Origin: Cynocephalus volans
Lineage: Eukaryota; Chordata; Mammalia; Dermoptera; Cynocephalidae
Length of the DNA: 64,000 nt
Assembly: GCF_027409185.1 (NCBI RefSeq)
Contig: NC_084464.1
Span: 47,343,095 to 47,407,094 of the forward strand
Reading direction: 5' to 3'
Of this stretch, positions 37,587 to 49,590 are shown one piece after another. A program made the translations under genes and the position numbers. The stretch's first letter is position 1. Every line of letters starts with the position of its first letter. The notes below the pieces were generated by a model. The model saw only the letters and a program-made list of their open reading frames with translations, had not been told where the DNA came from and did not search any database.

Positions 37587-38282
37587 AGCTCATGAGGCCA
37601 GAAACTCCTTTTACTATCTTTCTCTAAATATGGTTATTAAATAGCAACAAGGTGTCTTTTCCACCCCTTAAAAGAAAAGGGTCTTGTTGGCAGCTTTATA
37701 TTTGCTTTTTGGTCTTGGTTTGGGGAGAAATAAATTTTGCTTCAGAATTTTATATATTGCAGGAATCCTTTGAGAATGTGATTCCTTTTGATGGGGAGAA
37801 AGGGCAAATTATTTTGATATTTTGTATTTTCAACTTTATAAAAATGAAATATCCTCAGGGGTGGAGAAGAGTCGTTTTCATAATTTTCTGAATTTCAGGC
37901 ATTTTGTGCTTTGTAAGGGCCCATATATCAAAGACTTTTGTGTAATAAGAAAGTGTAAAGCTACTTCCAGTGTTGACTGTGTGACAAAATTTTGTATTTG
38001 GGCCAAGTGTTTTCATTTCTCTATTAGTGCAGTGATACATGTACTCCAGAGGGACAGGGTAGGACCCTGAATCAACTGGAGCCAGAAGGAAGGAGGCAGA
38101 CTGATGGTGATTCCACCTCACCTGGGATTCTCCCCGTCTCTAAAGGAAAGTGAACGTAAAGGCCTCATCTTTTATATGCAGTTCAAATCCTCGCCATCCA
38201 CACCAAGATGAATTTTATCAGCCATGTTTGGTTGTAAATGCTAGTGTGTTTTCCTACAGAAATACTGCTCTAAATATTTTTT

Positions 38283-38288
38283 AATAAA
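38283..38288 (+). terminator. MAPK14: Middle polyadenylation signal of MAPK14
   Basis: AATAAA in TTTTTTAATAAAGG, followed by a GT-rich downstream segment (CACATGTGACCAC, then CGTGTTAGG), the usual arrangement of a cleavage site. Confidence 0.55.
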
Positions 38289-38522
38289 GGTCTTTGCACA
38301 TGTGACCACATACGTGTTAGGAGGCTGCATGCTCCAGGAGCCTGGACTCTAAGCTGGACCTCACAGAAGAGCTCCCTGGTTTCTGAGCAGAGTGCTCCCA
38401 TCTCCTGATTTCTCTGAACAGAAAACAAGAGAGAATGAGGGAAACTGCTATTTTATTTGTATTCATGAAGTTGGCTGTAATCAGTTATGCCATCTAGGAT
38501 GTCAAACAATACCACTGGTTAA

Positions 38523-38528
38523 AATAAA
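38523..38528 (+). terminator. MAPK14: Distal polyadenylation signal of MAPK14
   Basis: AATAAA in TTAAAATAAAGCC, followed by T-rich sequence. No later MAPK14-like sequence was recognised before the hAT element at 38822. Confidence 0.6.
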
Positions 38529-38821
38529 GCCTATTTTTCAAATTCATTGAGTTTCTCAAATTTATTATATTTTCTCTTGTTTTTATTTAATGCACAATAT
38601 GACATTAAATCATTGTTCTTTCAACTGAGGCCTGGCATACATTTCTGACAGATCTTAATACTACTCCTAAAATTTAGAAAACATATAGAGCTCTCCTTAG
38701 TTGTACATTTTATGGTGAGGAGAATCTGGGTCTTTGATGTGGATGGGTAAAGCAAAGAGCAAATAAAGTGCTACATGGCAGGGTCTGTATTACTACACTT
38801 GGGTCAAAGAATGGCCTAGGA

Positions 38822-39143
38822 CAGGGGTCAGCAAACTGTGGCCCGAGGGCCAAATCCTACCCACCACCTGTTTTTGTGTAGCCTGCTAAGAATGGCTTTT
38901 ATATTTTTAAATGGTTAAAAAAATCAAAAGAATAATATTTGTAGCATATGAAAAGTAATCTAAAATTCAGGTTTCAGTGTCTCTAAATAAAGTTTTATCA
39001 GAACATAACCATACATTTGTTTACATGTTGTCTGTGGCTGCTTTTGCGCTACAGTGACAGCTAAGTAGTTGCAACAGACTACAGGGTCTACAAAATATAA
39101 ACTGTTTACCATCTGGCTCTTTATAGAAGTTTGCCAACCCTTG
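38822..39143 (+). mobile_element. hAT-type non-autonomous DNA transposon
   Basis: Terminal inverted repeats CAGGGGTCAGCAAACT and AGTTTGCCAACCCTTG bound 322 bp. Flanking octamers GCCTAGGA (38814-38821) and GCCTAGGG (39144-39151) form an 8-bp target duplication with one mismatch, the hAT hallmark. No ORF. Confidence 0.85.
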
Positions 39144-39151
39144 GCCTAGGG

Positions 39152-40972
39152 TTTCAATTTTCTCACCTATAAAATGAAGTTCTTTTATTAAAAAAAAAAA
39201 AAATGTTCTTTTCAGCTTTGTCTTTCTAAAACTATAAGCAGTATAATTTTATTTTATAATTGCCAGAGAGAAGGTTGGGTGTGTACATATATATGTATGT
39301 TGTTCATAGGCTTTTAAGCATGTGTATTTTATGACTGTTTTGTCTTAGCTGGCCTTTGAAAAATACTCCTCAAAACTACTGAAGGGCACCACAGGATTAA
39401 AGGTCCATAAGGTCTTACAGTTGAGTTCTCAGGGCCTGCACTGGTGTGCTTCCTTTCTTGGTGTCCGAGGAATGACGCCCATCAGGTGTCCCAGGGTGGA
39501 TTGTGAGGCTAGCTTGTGAGGATATTAAGAGCATGCAGTTGTGTTTTTTGTCCTGTGCTGGCTGGTCCCTGGCTGGCAGCTGGGAGTGATGGCAGTGATA
39601 GAAGGCAAGCCAAGCACAGGCTCCTTTCCTGTCCTCAGTGACTTTTTAAGGGTGTCAGAGAAAAGGGCCCCAATTGTCATATGGGGTACATTAGCTCCTA
39701 TAAGGAGCAGACAGTTTTAGGCATTATTTTGCCTTCACATACCAGATATGAGCACAACCATCTTCCTAACCTAAGAGGAGGGCCTGCTTAGCTCAAGGAG
39801 AGTTGACATCAGAAAAAGCTCACCTAAAGTGAATCCACTGAAAATGGGGACCAAAATCTCACAGTATATGGTGGGGATTAGGGGTTAGGGGAAGAACAGT
39901 TAGGACTTTTATCAGGAAAATGGGACAAAATTATAAAAGCATGATCATAATTTCAAATATATATCCTTATAATGAACAAAGAATGAATCAAGTGTTTGTC
40001 AAACTGATTTAGTATCTTACGATTTCCTTCTCATTTAATTTTTTGCAACACAATCATAGAGGGAACTTTTGCAAAAATATTTGAGGGCTTTTTCAGTTTT
40101 CTCAATGGCCTCAGTCTTTTGATAGTCACATCATTCTTTTTTATAATTATCAGTGGTCACCTCATTGCCTTTTCTTTTATTGTTAACTGGTCTGAGTCTG
40201 TCAGGTCTACATTTTTTGGTGGCTTTGCTTGAGATTTGAGCAGTTTTCTAGCATTATTTGTCAACTTTTTCAAATCCACCATCATTTGCAAGATTTGTGA
40301 TTATTGCAATTAATCTGCATTCTATATATGTCATTTGTCATATGCTTGTAATACAACCATAGAGATTAACAGAAGACTAGAATACAATGGGCAGGCTAGG
40401 CACTGAGTTCAGATATTTATGAAGCAAGGAGGGACTAATTTTATAAGTAGTCAGTTCATTAGTGAATGTTTTCATGTTGTGATGACTTTCACTTCTCTGC
40501 AGTCTGACAGCTGCAAAGATTTGGTTAATGAATATGCAAAAAATGAAGATCCCTTATATTTATAATATAGATACATTTTATTGATGTACATACTTTTTGA
40601 ATTGAGCATTTACATTTCACAGAAATCTTCAAAAGTACACAAAAAGGTAAAAGGTTCAGTGCCATGTTCTTTGTAATAGCAAAACATTATGGCCATCTGC
40701 AGTGGAATACCATGCAGCTAGGTATGGATGTATTGGCAAGATGCGTTGTGAAGGAGAAAAAGTAAGTGGCAAGCTATGGCATACTGTCTCCCTTTTTTTA
40801 TTGATAGATAAGTATATGACTAGGAAAAACCTAGAGGAGCACACACTGAACTGTTTGGAACCATCTCTGGGAAGTGAGATTGTGGGCTCTTTTCATGCTA
40901 TTTCTGTAATATTTACTTTTTTTACACTGAGTAAATTTTTTTTTGTAATAGGAAGAAACTCTTTTCCTCCAA
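39152..40972. other. Intergenic region downstream of MAPK14
   Basis: AT-rich, with no gene recognised. A probable sense L1 3' fragment lies at about 40600-40830 ('ttatggccatctgcagtgg', 'aataccatgcagctaggtat'). The rest is unassigned. Confidence 0.5.
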
Positions 40973-41392
40973 TGTATTAGTCCATTTCTGTTACTTATAA
41001 CAGAATATGTGGAACTGGGTAATTTATAAAGGAAATGAATTTTATTGCTTACAGTTTCTGAGGCTGGGAAGTCCAAAGTCCTGGGAACACATCTGGTGGA
41101 GGTCTTCCTTGGTGGTGATTTCAGCGACGCAGGGTGTCACTTTGTGAAAATGGTGGAACAGAGAGTGACTAACCTCCTCAATCACACTCTTTTTAAAGCC
41201 ACCAGAACTACTCCCATCGATCCAAGAATGGATCAATCTATTCATGAGGGTGCAGTCCTCATAATCCAATCACTTCTCCAAGGCCCCACCTTTCAACTGC
41301 CACAATAGGATTTCCCACCTTCTTAACACTGCCATGTGGGAGTAAGCCTCCAACACCACTAAGCTTTGGAGAACAAAATTCAATCCATAACA
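40973..41392 (-). mobile_element. MaLR-type LTR
   Basis: The + strand starts TGTATTAGTCCATTTCTG, includes 'actgggtaatttataaagg', 'cttacagtttctgaggctgg' and 'ccaatcacttctccaaggcc', and ends AATCCATAACA. This is the reverse complement of an MST/MLT-like LTR. The flanks are only partly duplicated. Confidence 0.75.
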
Positions 41393-41629
41393 CACAATGA
41401 GAAAGACTTTTAAAGTCTGTATGACCTAGAGAACCACTCCCCAGTTTCAGTTTTGCCAGGGCTAGATCCCAACTTTTCAATACAGGAGAACACTTGCTGG
41501 AAAGGGATTGAACCCAGCTGTCAGGCCCCTGGCAAGCAGAGTTCCACTACTTTTTAGGAGGATTCTCTGCCCACCTGGGAGGGCTTGGTGGTTTCTTCCC
41601 CAACAGAAGGATGTATTTTAAGGATCTGA

Positions 41630-41865
41630 AGCAGCGTTTTTCAACTTTGGCACTGTTGACATCTTGGGCCAGATAATTCCTTGTTGGGAGGGGGCTGTCC
41701 TGTGCATTGTAGGGTGTTAAGCTGTATCCTTGGCCTCTACCCACTAGATACCAGTAGCACAAATACTCCCTTCCCCCAGTTGTGACAGCCATGATTGTCT
41801 CTAGATAGTTGCCAAAATGTCGCCTATGGAGCAAATCATCCACAGTTGAAAACCACTAATTTAAA
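41630..41865 (-). mobile_element. hAT-type MITE (antisense copy)
   Basis: Blocks 'gtttttcaactttggcactg', 'gggctgtcctgtgcattgta', 'ggcctctacccactagatac' and 'gttgaaaaccactaa' match, in reverse complement, the element at about 46945-47180. Terminal inverted repeats are degenerate. Confidence 0.6.
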
Positions 41866-42235
41866 GCGTCGTTCTTCACAGTGTTGCAGAATACCAAAGC
41901 CTCTTTTCTTGAAAGGTTAATACCTACTAACCTGTTGTAACTTAAAGTGGTTTGGTATCTCAGAGGGAAAGATAAATTTGAAAGTCCTTTTTAAAGACCT
42001 GAGTATATCTTTTTTGGGGAAAAGGAAGATATTATGCAGTTCAGAAGAAAGTATGTTTCTTACCAAGTTAAGGCCATTTTGTTTCTTAAAAAAACCCCAC
42101 AAAATAGTGGAAGTGGGTGTTGAGTGAATTAAGTTACCTTTTGTTCAGAAGTTCTTTGGCCATTGTCCAGACAGAAAATCTAGTAATTAAACTGAAGTAT
42201 GACTAGAAGATTTTCTTAGATGGGCCAGTAATGGA

Positions 42236-42410
42236 GTATGGTGGAAAGAATACTGGGTTTTGAAGCCACAGACCTTGATTCGAATCCCAACTCAACTTCT
42301 TATCAGATATGTGATCTTGGGATAATAGTTACTAGCTTTCAAGTGACTGGAAAGATTAAATGAAATAAACCTCAGCATGCCTGGTATATTGTTGACACTC
42401 AAGATACTGA
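42236..42410 (+). repeat. MIR element
   Basis: Sense MIR core: 'gattcgaatcccaactcaac', 'gatatgtgatcttggg' and 'aaagattaaatgaaataaac'. Flanking intergenic sequence from 42411 to 43639 shows nothing assignable. Confidence 0.5.
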
Positions 42411-43644
42411 TTAGTTTGTATCTCACTTGAGGTGACATTGGACATTGAGGCTGTCCTGTTAGGGTAAGTTTGGAGTGTTCTTTACCTGGGAACTGTATGA
42501 GCCTCTAAAACCAATTGGGAGGAGAGCTCCTGAAGACTAAGTGGTCCAAAGGCGGTTTCTAGATAATTCCCATTATTGAAGCCAGAGGCTGTGGTCGGAG
42601 TACTCATAGCCAGAATTGCAAACCTGTTTGATTAGTTCAACTTAGAGGAAGTTCTTTGTTTAGAAGTTACTAAGGGTTAATTGAGGAAGTAACCTTAAGC
42701 CTGATTTTGCAATTAAAAAAAAATTATGCCACCACCTTTTGAGTGTTGGTTGTGGCAAAAAATGCAAAGATGTAAAACCTCAGGCCCAGCCTAGATCCTT
42801 AACAAAGGCCCGTGGTTTTCAACTCTATCAGATCCAACACACTTTACATAATAATTTTTATAACATCTCATAATCTTGAAATTCATAGATAATTCACACG
42901 CACCGTTTCAAAGAAAATGTAATGATCTAATGTAAATAATGAACAAAGGAGAAGTTTAAATACATTTCAATAAGTAAATGCTCAAGCATTACTACATCGA
43001 ACACATAATGAAGCAGTTAGATGCTTGCACCTATACACAGAATCACCTTGAATGTGACAGCTGCAAATTCAGACTGATACAGTTATCTTGTCTTGGCAAC
43101 TCAAATACCGTGACTGACTACTGTCAGTCATGTGATTTTCTGAAACTGGTGAAGAACTTTTGGTAACATTTCAAACAGAACAATTATAATCTTTTATTTA
43201 GTTGTGATCCTGGAAAATTTAGGTATGTTAATACGCAAAAAAGTTGTTTGTGTTATATGTAAAATCAAGTTACAGTATGGGTTCAGATGATCATAAATAG
43301 GTTTTCCCACCTACATGAATGTCCAACAGGATGTTTGTTTGAGGTATGAAGCAATTCCTCTTGAATATCCCACTCTGCACAGTGGCCCCTGTGTGCTAAA
43401 TATCAGTAATACCCCTGATTATTGTGACAACCAAAAATGACCCTACATATTTCTAAAGTGCAGCCATTGAGAACTAGCTGCTGACAGACTAAATGACTCA
43501 AGGGGTGTTTAGAGGCCTAAGAAGGTAAACCTCCACATTGAAGGACAGACCTGACTTTCTATTCTCTTCCTTTCTTTACCTCTTTCCCCCCACTTCCCCT
43601 CCCTTCCTACTAAAAAGTTATTTTATTGAACTCCTACTGTTAAG

Positions 43645-44021
43645 TGATGGAGTTTAGATGTGTTGTCCCCACCAAAACTCATGTGGATATCTGATCCCCA
43701 ATGTGGCAGTGCTGGAAGCTGTTTGAGTCATGGGGGCGGATCCCTCATGAATGGATTAATGCTCTGGGGGGTGGGGGTCATGAGTGAGTTCTCCCACTGT
43801 ATTAGTTCCTGTGAGATCTGGTTGTTTAAAAGACACTGGCACCTCCTCTCTCTCTCTGCTTCCACCATCTTGCAATGTGAGACCCCTGGGTCACTGTTGC
43901 CGCCACCAGATGGACTTCGGACTTCCCAGCCTCAGAAACTGTAAGCAATAAATGTCGTTTTTCTTTATAAATCACCCAATTTCAGGTATTTTGTTATAAG
44001 CAACACAAACGGACTAATACA
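43645..44021 (+). mobile_element. MaLR-type solo LTR
   Basis: 377 bp from TGATGGAGTTTAGATGTG to ACGGACTAATACA, with a polyadenylation signal (GCAATAAATG) near 43947. Flanking pentamers TTAAG (43640-43644) and TTAGG (44022-44026) are a target duplication with one mismatch. Confidence 0.8.
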
Positions 44022-44835
44022 TTAGGCAATTGACATCCTTGTATATTCTATACAAGTAATGTCTCAAATTCTCATGCAGAGTCACGTTACAACTGAGGCT
44101 GGATTCAACAGACCATCTTGGTATCAACATTGAAAGACTCCTAGTTCCAGAGTTTTATAGCATTGGTGTTAGACATGCCTCTCTCAGTTTTTCAAAGAAA
44201 ATCAAGAAAAATATTCATTCAGCATAATTTCCGTAAGGGCTTTCTGGCTGCCACTGGCCAAAGAGGAAAGGATTCCATGGCAGCCACTGCTGGGCACTTG
44301 GTGCTTTATCTCAGCACACACTGGGCCTCTATCCCTGGTCCCAGCCCCCTCTCCCTTGCTTCCTTACTCCTCTGGGATAGAAATGCACCTCCAGTCCTCC
44401 AGAGAGAAGCCACCTTTTCCCTCCTTTCTGCCAAAAGCTTTTAAGCCAACACCCATTATTAAATCCCCTAGAAGATTAACCTGCTCCCCCAGCTTCACAT
44501 CACTTCCCCTGGTTCTTCTTCATGGCACTGCTCTAAATGTGTGTGATGCTACTGCATGCTCTTGCTTTCTCTCCTGACCTCTGCGCATGATATTCCCTTG
44601 ACCTAGAACCCTCTTCCTTCTCCTTCCCCAGTCCTCTGGGCTTATCTGTTCTTCCATTCAGCCTTGACATCACTCCCTCTGTAAATCTTTCCTGACCATC
44701 GCCAACCCTGGATTAGGTTCCCCTTGTCTGTGCTCTCTCTACTCTTCTGGATTGACCAGCGGTGGCACTGATCACACTTGGTCACTGCCTGCTGTTTGTA
44801 CCAACTACTCAAAAGGAAAAATATGTAAAGGTTAA

Positions 44836-45060
44836 GGACACAGGCTCTGGCACCATCCTGCCTAAGCTCAAATCCCAACCCCACTATCTCCTATTGGACA
44901 AGTTACTTATCTTTTGGAGCCTAACTCATAAGGTTGTTTGGAGGATTAAATGAGTTAAGGCATATAAAACCCTTGGCATACAGTAAGTGCTCAATAAATA
45001 CTATGTCCCTATTGCCTAGCATGGTACCTGGCATGCAGTAGGCACTCAGTTTTTATTGAC
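44836..45060 (+). repeat. MIR element
   Basis: Sense MIR: 'gacacaggctctggcaccat', 'ggacaagttacttatctttt', 'ggattaaatgagttaaggc', 'cagtaagtgctcaataaat'. Confidence 0.65.
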
Positions 45061-46380
45061 CCAGTGACATCCTGTAATCACTTGCACATCATCTCATCTG
45101 CTTCCTGTTTTTACAACCAACAACCTTTGGAAGCAAAGACCATCTAAAGAAAGAAACCAAATATGTACAGATTATCTGCCCTGCCTAAGAAAGAACTGTG
45201 TGAAAGTTTCTTGATTAAGCAGAGAACTGTGTTAGAAGAATTAGCTTCTGATTCTCTTTGATACATCTTGCTGTAATTCAAGTTGGATGCGTGGCAATTT
45301 AATGAATTAGGACAAGAATCAAAAGATTATTAAAGGTAGTTGATGGCCGTGATCCAGATAATTCCTACTGTTTCCCCATCCATCTGCCACTTTAAAATGA
45401 AAATATCAAGGAAAAAGAAAGGGAATTGGAAGTCATTATGGTATCTTGCACCTTCATTCAATCATTCAACAAATATCTATTAGGTACTTTCCATGTGTCA
45501 GGCACTGGGAATATGGGAAAGAATATAAGTCAAGTTCCCGCCCTCATGGAGCTGACATTCTAATGGGAGAATACAGTCGTAAACAATGACTGTACCATCT
45601 CATTGGTACCCTGACAACAGAACCTGTGACAGCCTGTTGCTGGAGGCCATTTATGGACCAGGCGTGCCTTTGATCCACCTCCCTGGCACTCAGCTGACAG
45701 ACAATGGGATTTTGCGTGAGAGTCCAAGGCGTGTGTGTGTCCTCTTGGGTGTTACCTTGACCTGATCAGCTGGCTCTACCATCTGTTTCCAGCGTGATGT
45801 GTGAGGTCATCATCTGTCATTACATGAAGACCCGTTCCCCCTGGGCCATTGCTCAGGCATGACAGAGCTGATTGTCCTGTACAGAAAACTCAGCCACCCA
45901 CAGCTCTGCCCAGTGAGACAGGCAATGATGATCTGATATGGCTTCTGACAAAGTGCTTGTGGTGAGGAGTGTCCCCATCTGGAGGCAAACAGCCGAGTTG
46001 CTGTTCTGCCCGCAACAAGCCCCACCCTGCTCCGATGGTTAGGAAACACTCCCCACCTCCCCGATCCTCTCCCCAGCCTCTGGTTGAATCAGGTACCCAC
46101 TCTAAGTACTCCTGCAACTTGTACTGAGAGCTCACTGGTGTCAAAGCACTTAGCACGTTACTTTTTCTAACTATTATTATTATTTCAGGACACAAAAGAT
46201 GCGTGTTGTTAAAAAAAAAATTTAAATATAGTCTGGTAACATCTATTATCCCACCACGTGGAAATAGTAGCTGTTGACAGGTTTGTGTAACTCCTAGGAA
46301 TTTTTCTAAATCTGTAAAAATGTATAACTTTTAAAACAAATGCACAAATAATAAGTGCATATTATTCAGTCATCTGTGTC
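45061..46380. other. Intergenic sequence
   Basis: An L2-like fossil lies at about 45450-45580 ('ttcaacaaatatctattagg', 'tcaggcactgggaatatg', 'ccctcatggagctgacattc'). No gene recognised in the remainder. Confidence 0.45.
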
Positions 46381-46399
46381 AATAAATGGTATTAAAACA

Positions 46400-46499
46400 G
46401 AGGCCAGCTGCTTAGCTCAGCTGTTTAGAGCACAGTGTTATAACACCAAGGTCAAGGGTTCAGATCCCTGTACAGGCCAGGCACCAAAAAAATAATAAT
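46400..46499 (+). mobile_element. tRNA-Ile-derived SINE, monomer
   Basis: Head 'ccagctgcttagctcagctg', 'ataacaccaaggtcaagggt' and 'ccctgtacaggcc', with an A-rich AAT-repeat tail. Flanks AATGGTATTAAAACA (46385-46399) and AATGGTGTTAAAACA (46500-46514) form a near-perfect target duplication. Confidence 0.88.
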
Positions 46500-46539
46500 A
46501 ATGGTGTTAAAACAACGAGATCATAACTTTCCTACTTTA

Positions 46540-47330
46540 GCCACAATCATTTCCAGACAGATCAAAGATTTAAATAGAGAAGGGCTTTCAAAGCATGTCA
46601 CAAAGCCCAGAAACCATAAAGGAAAAGGCTAATGAATTGACTACACAAAAATTGTAAAATTTTCATACATTGGAAACAGTTCGGCAGGATTTACTAAGGG
46701 TAGAAGCTGCGCATAGCCTATGACCTTACAGTTCTAGGTAATTATTCTAGAGAAACTTTCTCATATGGCCACAAGGAACTAAGTACAGAGACATTTCACT
46801 CAGCATTATTTGTAACAGCAGAAAAAAATTGGAACAAACCTCAAAGTCCATCAATGGGAGAACAGGAAATAAATTGTAGTGCATTCATACAATGACATAT
46901 TACACAGCAGTCAAAATGAATGAACTAGAATGATTTTGCCTTCCTCCACCTCCACCACCAGATTTTGTCTGTGCCTCAGGGACAATTGGGAATGTCTGGA
47001 GATGTTTGGGTTGTCACACCTGGGGAGGGAGGGGGGGCGGGTGTCGGTGAGCTATTGGCATCTGGTGAGTAGAGGCCAGGGATGCTGGTACACATTCTGC
47101 AATGCCCAGGACAGCCCCCCACAACAAAGAATGATCCAGCCCAAAATGTTAGTGGTGCTGAAGTTGAGAAACACTCAACATGGCAGATCTCACCAACAAT
47201 CTTAAGTGAAAAAGGAAGCGTGGCATGATCCAGTTTGATATTATTTACAGATACATACATATACAGCACGACTAAAAAGCAGGTGTGGGAATAATACGCA
47301 CCAGCTTGAGAGCAGTGGTCACCCTAGTGA
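46540..47330 (+). mobile_element. Old L1 3' fragment interrupted by an hAT-type MITE
   Basis: L1-like phrases ('aaccataaaggaaaaggcta', 'acaaacctcaaagtccatca', 'gtagtgcattcatacaatg', 'tcaaaatgaatgaactagaa') run to about 46930. A MITE ('ggacaattgggaatgtctgg' ... 'gttgagaaacactc') follows to about 47177. L1 sequence then resumes ('agatctcaccaacaatctta', 'tgatccagtttgatattatt'). Confidence 0.65.
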
Positions 47331-47369
47331 GAGAGGGTACGGAGTCAGGGAGGGGTACAAAAGGGCTTC

Positions 47370-47600
47370 AGGGGTCAAGAGCTGGATGGCTTAAGTTCCA
47401 ATCCCAGCTCCATCACCTACTTGCTGTAACCTTGGCAAGTTACTCAATCATTCAGGGACTCAGTTATCACATCTGTAAAATGGGATGATATTAATAATAG
47501 TACCTTCTTCATAGGGTTGTGATGAGGACTAAACGAGTTAACCATGTAGATCACTTAGAACAGTGTGTGGCTCAGAGTAAGAATTACATAGTTTTTGCCA
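47370..47600 (+). repeat. MIR element
   Basis: Sense MIR with 'ccaatcccagctccatcacc', 'gcaagttactcaatcattca', 'catctgtaaaatgggatgat' and 'cagtgtgtggctcagagtaa'. Confidence 0.65.
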
Positions 47601-49340
47601 GTATTTTCATAATGATTATTAGTATCTACAATGTTTTGTTCAAAAAATGTCAGAATGGCATGTGTGTGAAAGCGCTCATATCTCTAAGAAGACCTTCACC
47701 CAAGTGAATTTCCTCCTCAACACTTCGTATTTTTTAAGCCAGCCCATCCCTCTGAGTCTGGGACAACCCATCCAGGCATTTTTTTCTTTTTCCTTTTTTT
47801 CCTGTGATGCTGGAAACTTCTCTTTACTGATACAGATGATAAACAATACAGTGATAAGTGTGTGTGCTCCCTTGTCTGTTCCAATTTGTTTCACTAAATT
47901 GACAGCTATGGAATTAAGATAAATGAGGTACACATTTTTACCGCTTTGGTAACATATTGCCAAACAGTTCTCCTAAAAGCCTGCACTAATTTACACTCCC
48001 CCCTGCCGATGACAGTGTTGTTATTTTCTGTTTCCTTTTGCCTTCCTCTCTAGGGTAGGAGTTTCTTGAGGACAGGGACTGTGATATTTGTCCATGTAGC
48101 CTCAATGTCTTGATAGGTACTCAGCAAAATTTTGTTGAATGAATTAAGGGTTTACGACACATTGCTAAGTAGGTACAGAGGATAGAGAAAAGTAAGACAC
48201 TCATGCCCTCAAGAAACTTATGATTTAGTTTGTTTGAAAGTTGAACCAACAATTCCAAGTCTAAGGGCCTGCTGTGCATAAATCCTGCAGGAGCCAGAGG
48301 AGGGAGGAAGCACTGTGAGTAGGAATGGCCGGCAAAACCTGCCCCGAGAAGAGCTACTGAGCCAGTCTTGAGGAATGAGGGTCCTCCCCATCCTTGGCAA
48401 AGCAGATGAATGGCACTCCAGAGAGGCAACAAGCCGCTCCAGCAAAGGTGGGGTGACAGCCATGGGTAAGGCACAGTTGCAGGACGATTAGAATGGAGGT
48501 CATTTGTGTGTAGACACTGTGGAGGATCCGATTAGCAAGAAACGTGGGGCCCAGATGGGGGCAAGCCTTGTCCAGCAGGCTAAGAAGTTTCAACTTCACC
48601 CTGGAGGCAATGGGAGCTACCCAGGGTGGGGAGTGGTGAGGAGGAAGGGCTGCTCTGAACAGGAGGATGAGTCACAGCTGGGTGGCTGCTGGGCTTCCGT
48701 CACACTGAGCTGTCAAGCTCTCAAGCTGCCCAGCTGGTGTACCCTCTTTCCAGGCAACCAAAGTCAGATCTGGATGACCTTGGGTTAGGAAGGGTGGCCT
48801 CAGGCAAGGGTGTAGGAGTGGGGACCAGGCAGGACCTGTGAGGTAGGAGAAGCATTTGTAAAAGAAGGAGAAGCGTTTGTAAAAGACACGGAGTCTCTGG
48901 GGCTGGGGACCAGCTTTGTACCCACCATAGTCCCTTACTCCTCTCTGTTGCCACACCTTTGTTTGGGCGGACAGTGGTGTGCTGCAGCTCACTTGCTGTG
49001 ACCCTGGAGATCCTATTTGGTGCATCTCTTCTCAACCACATGTGCAGTGACATCGGGTTGGAAGTTGGCCATGGGGGAGTATTTGCACCACAGCAGCCAA
49101 CAAACACTACACATTGGTGCCCCCATCGCCAGGGCTGGTGTTCCAGCACACCACAGGCTGTTTCCTTCTGGAAGTAAGGGAGATTCAGTTATTAGTTTTG
49201 GAGAAGGTCAGGAAGGGAGATTCTTGTGTAGGGAAGCCAAAAGGAAGCTTCAGGAAGGTGAGTGTGCAGCCAAATAATGGAGGCACCAACCATGGGGAGC
49301 AGTACATTCGGATTCCTGAAAGGAGAGACGCATTATCCAG
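47601..49340. other. Intergenic sequence, L2-like fossils
   Basis: Ancient repeat phrases at about 48040-48500 ('gaggacagggactgtgat', 'ctcaagaaacttatgattta'). Several overlapping short ORFs on both strands of 48100-49300 have no family signature, and I do not call them genes. Confidence 0.4.
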
Positions 49341-49344
49341 TGCA

Positions 49345-49590
49345 GCTGAGCGTAGTGGTTACCGTCACTAACTGGGCAAGACTGCCTGGGCTTCAATCCC
49401 ACCTCTAGTACTTTCTAGCTGTGTGCACTAGGAACTTCATCTCGCTGCCTCATTTTTATTATATGTAAAACGGGGGATACTATTAACCCATCTCTTAGGT
49501 TCTTAGGAGAACTAAATGAGTTACAATTATGTAAAGTTCTTAGAACAATTTGTGGCAAGTATGTAGTGCTCTGTCAATGTTTGTTAAATA
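49345..49590 (+). repeat. MIR element
   Basis: Sense MIR: 'gactgcctgggcttcaatcc', 'ctttctagctgtgtgcacta', 'tatgtaaaacgggggatact', 'aggagaactaaatgagttac'. Confidence 0.65.

Larger units (their letters stand above)
36211..38545 (+). other. MAPK14: MAPK14 3'UTR
   Basis: About 2.3 kb following the stop codon. AATAAA signals lie at 37581-37586, 38283-38288 and 38523-38528. I infer the last to be the distal end because sequence up to it matches the human 3'UTR as I remember it, while a dispersed repeat begins soon after. A UG-rich microsatellite sits at 36342-36402. The exact cleavage sites cannot be read from DNA. Confidence 0.8.

Noticed and set aside
48100..49300. Several overlapping open frames of 80-142 codons on both strands
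   Set aside because: Overlapping frames with no shared family signature or splice context. Part of the region is recognisable fossil repeat.
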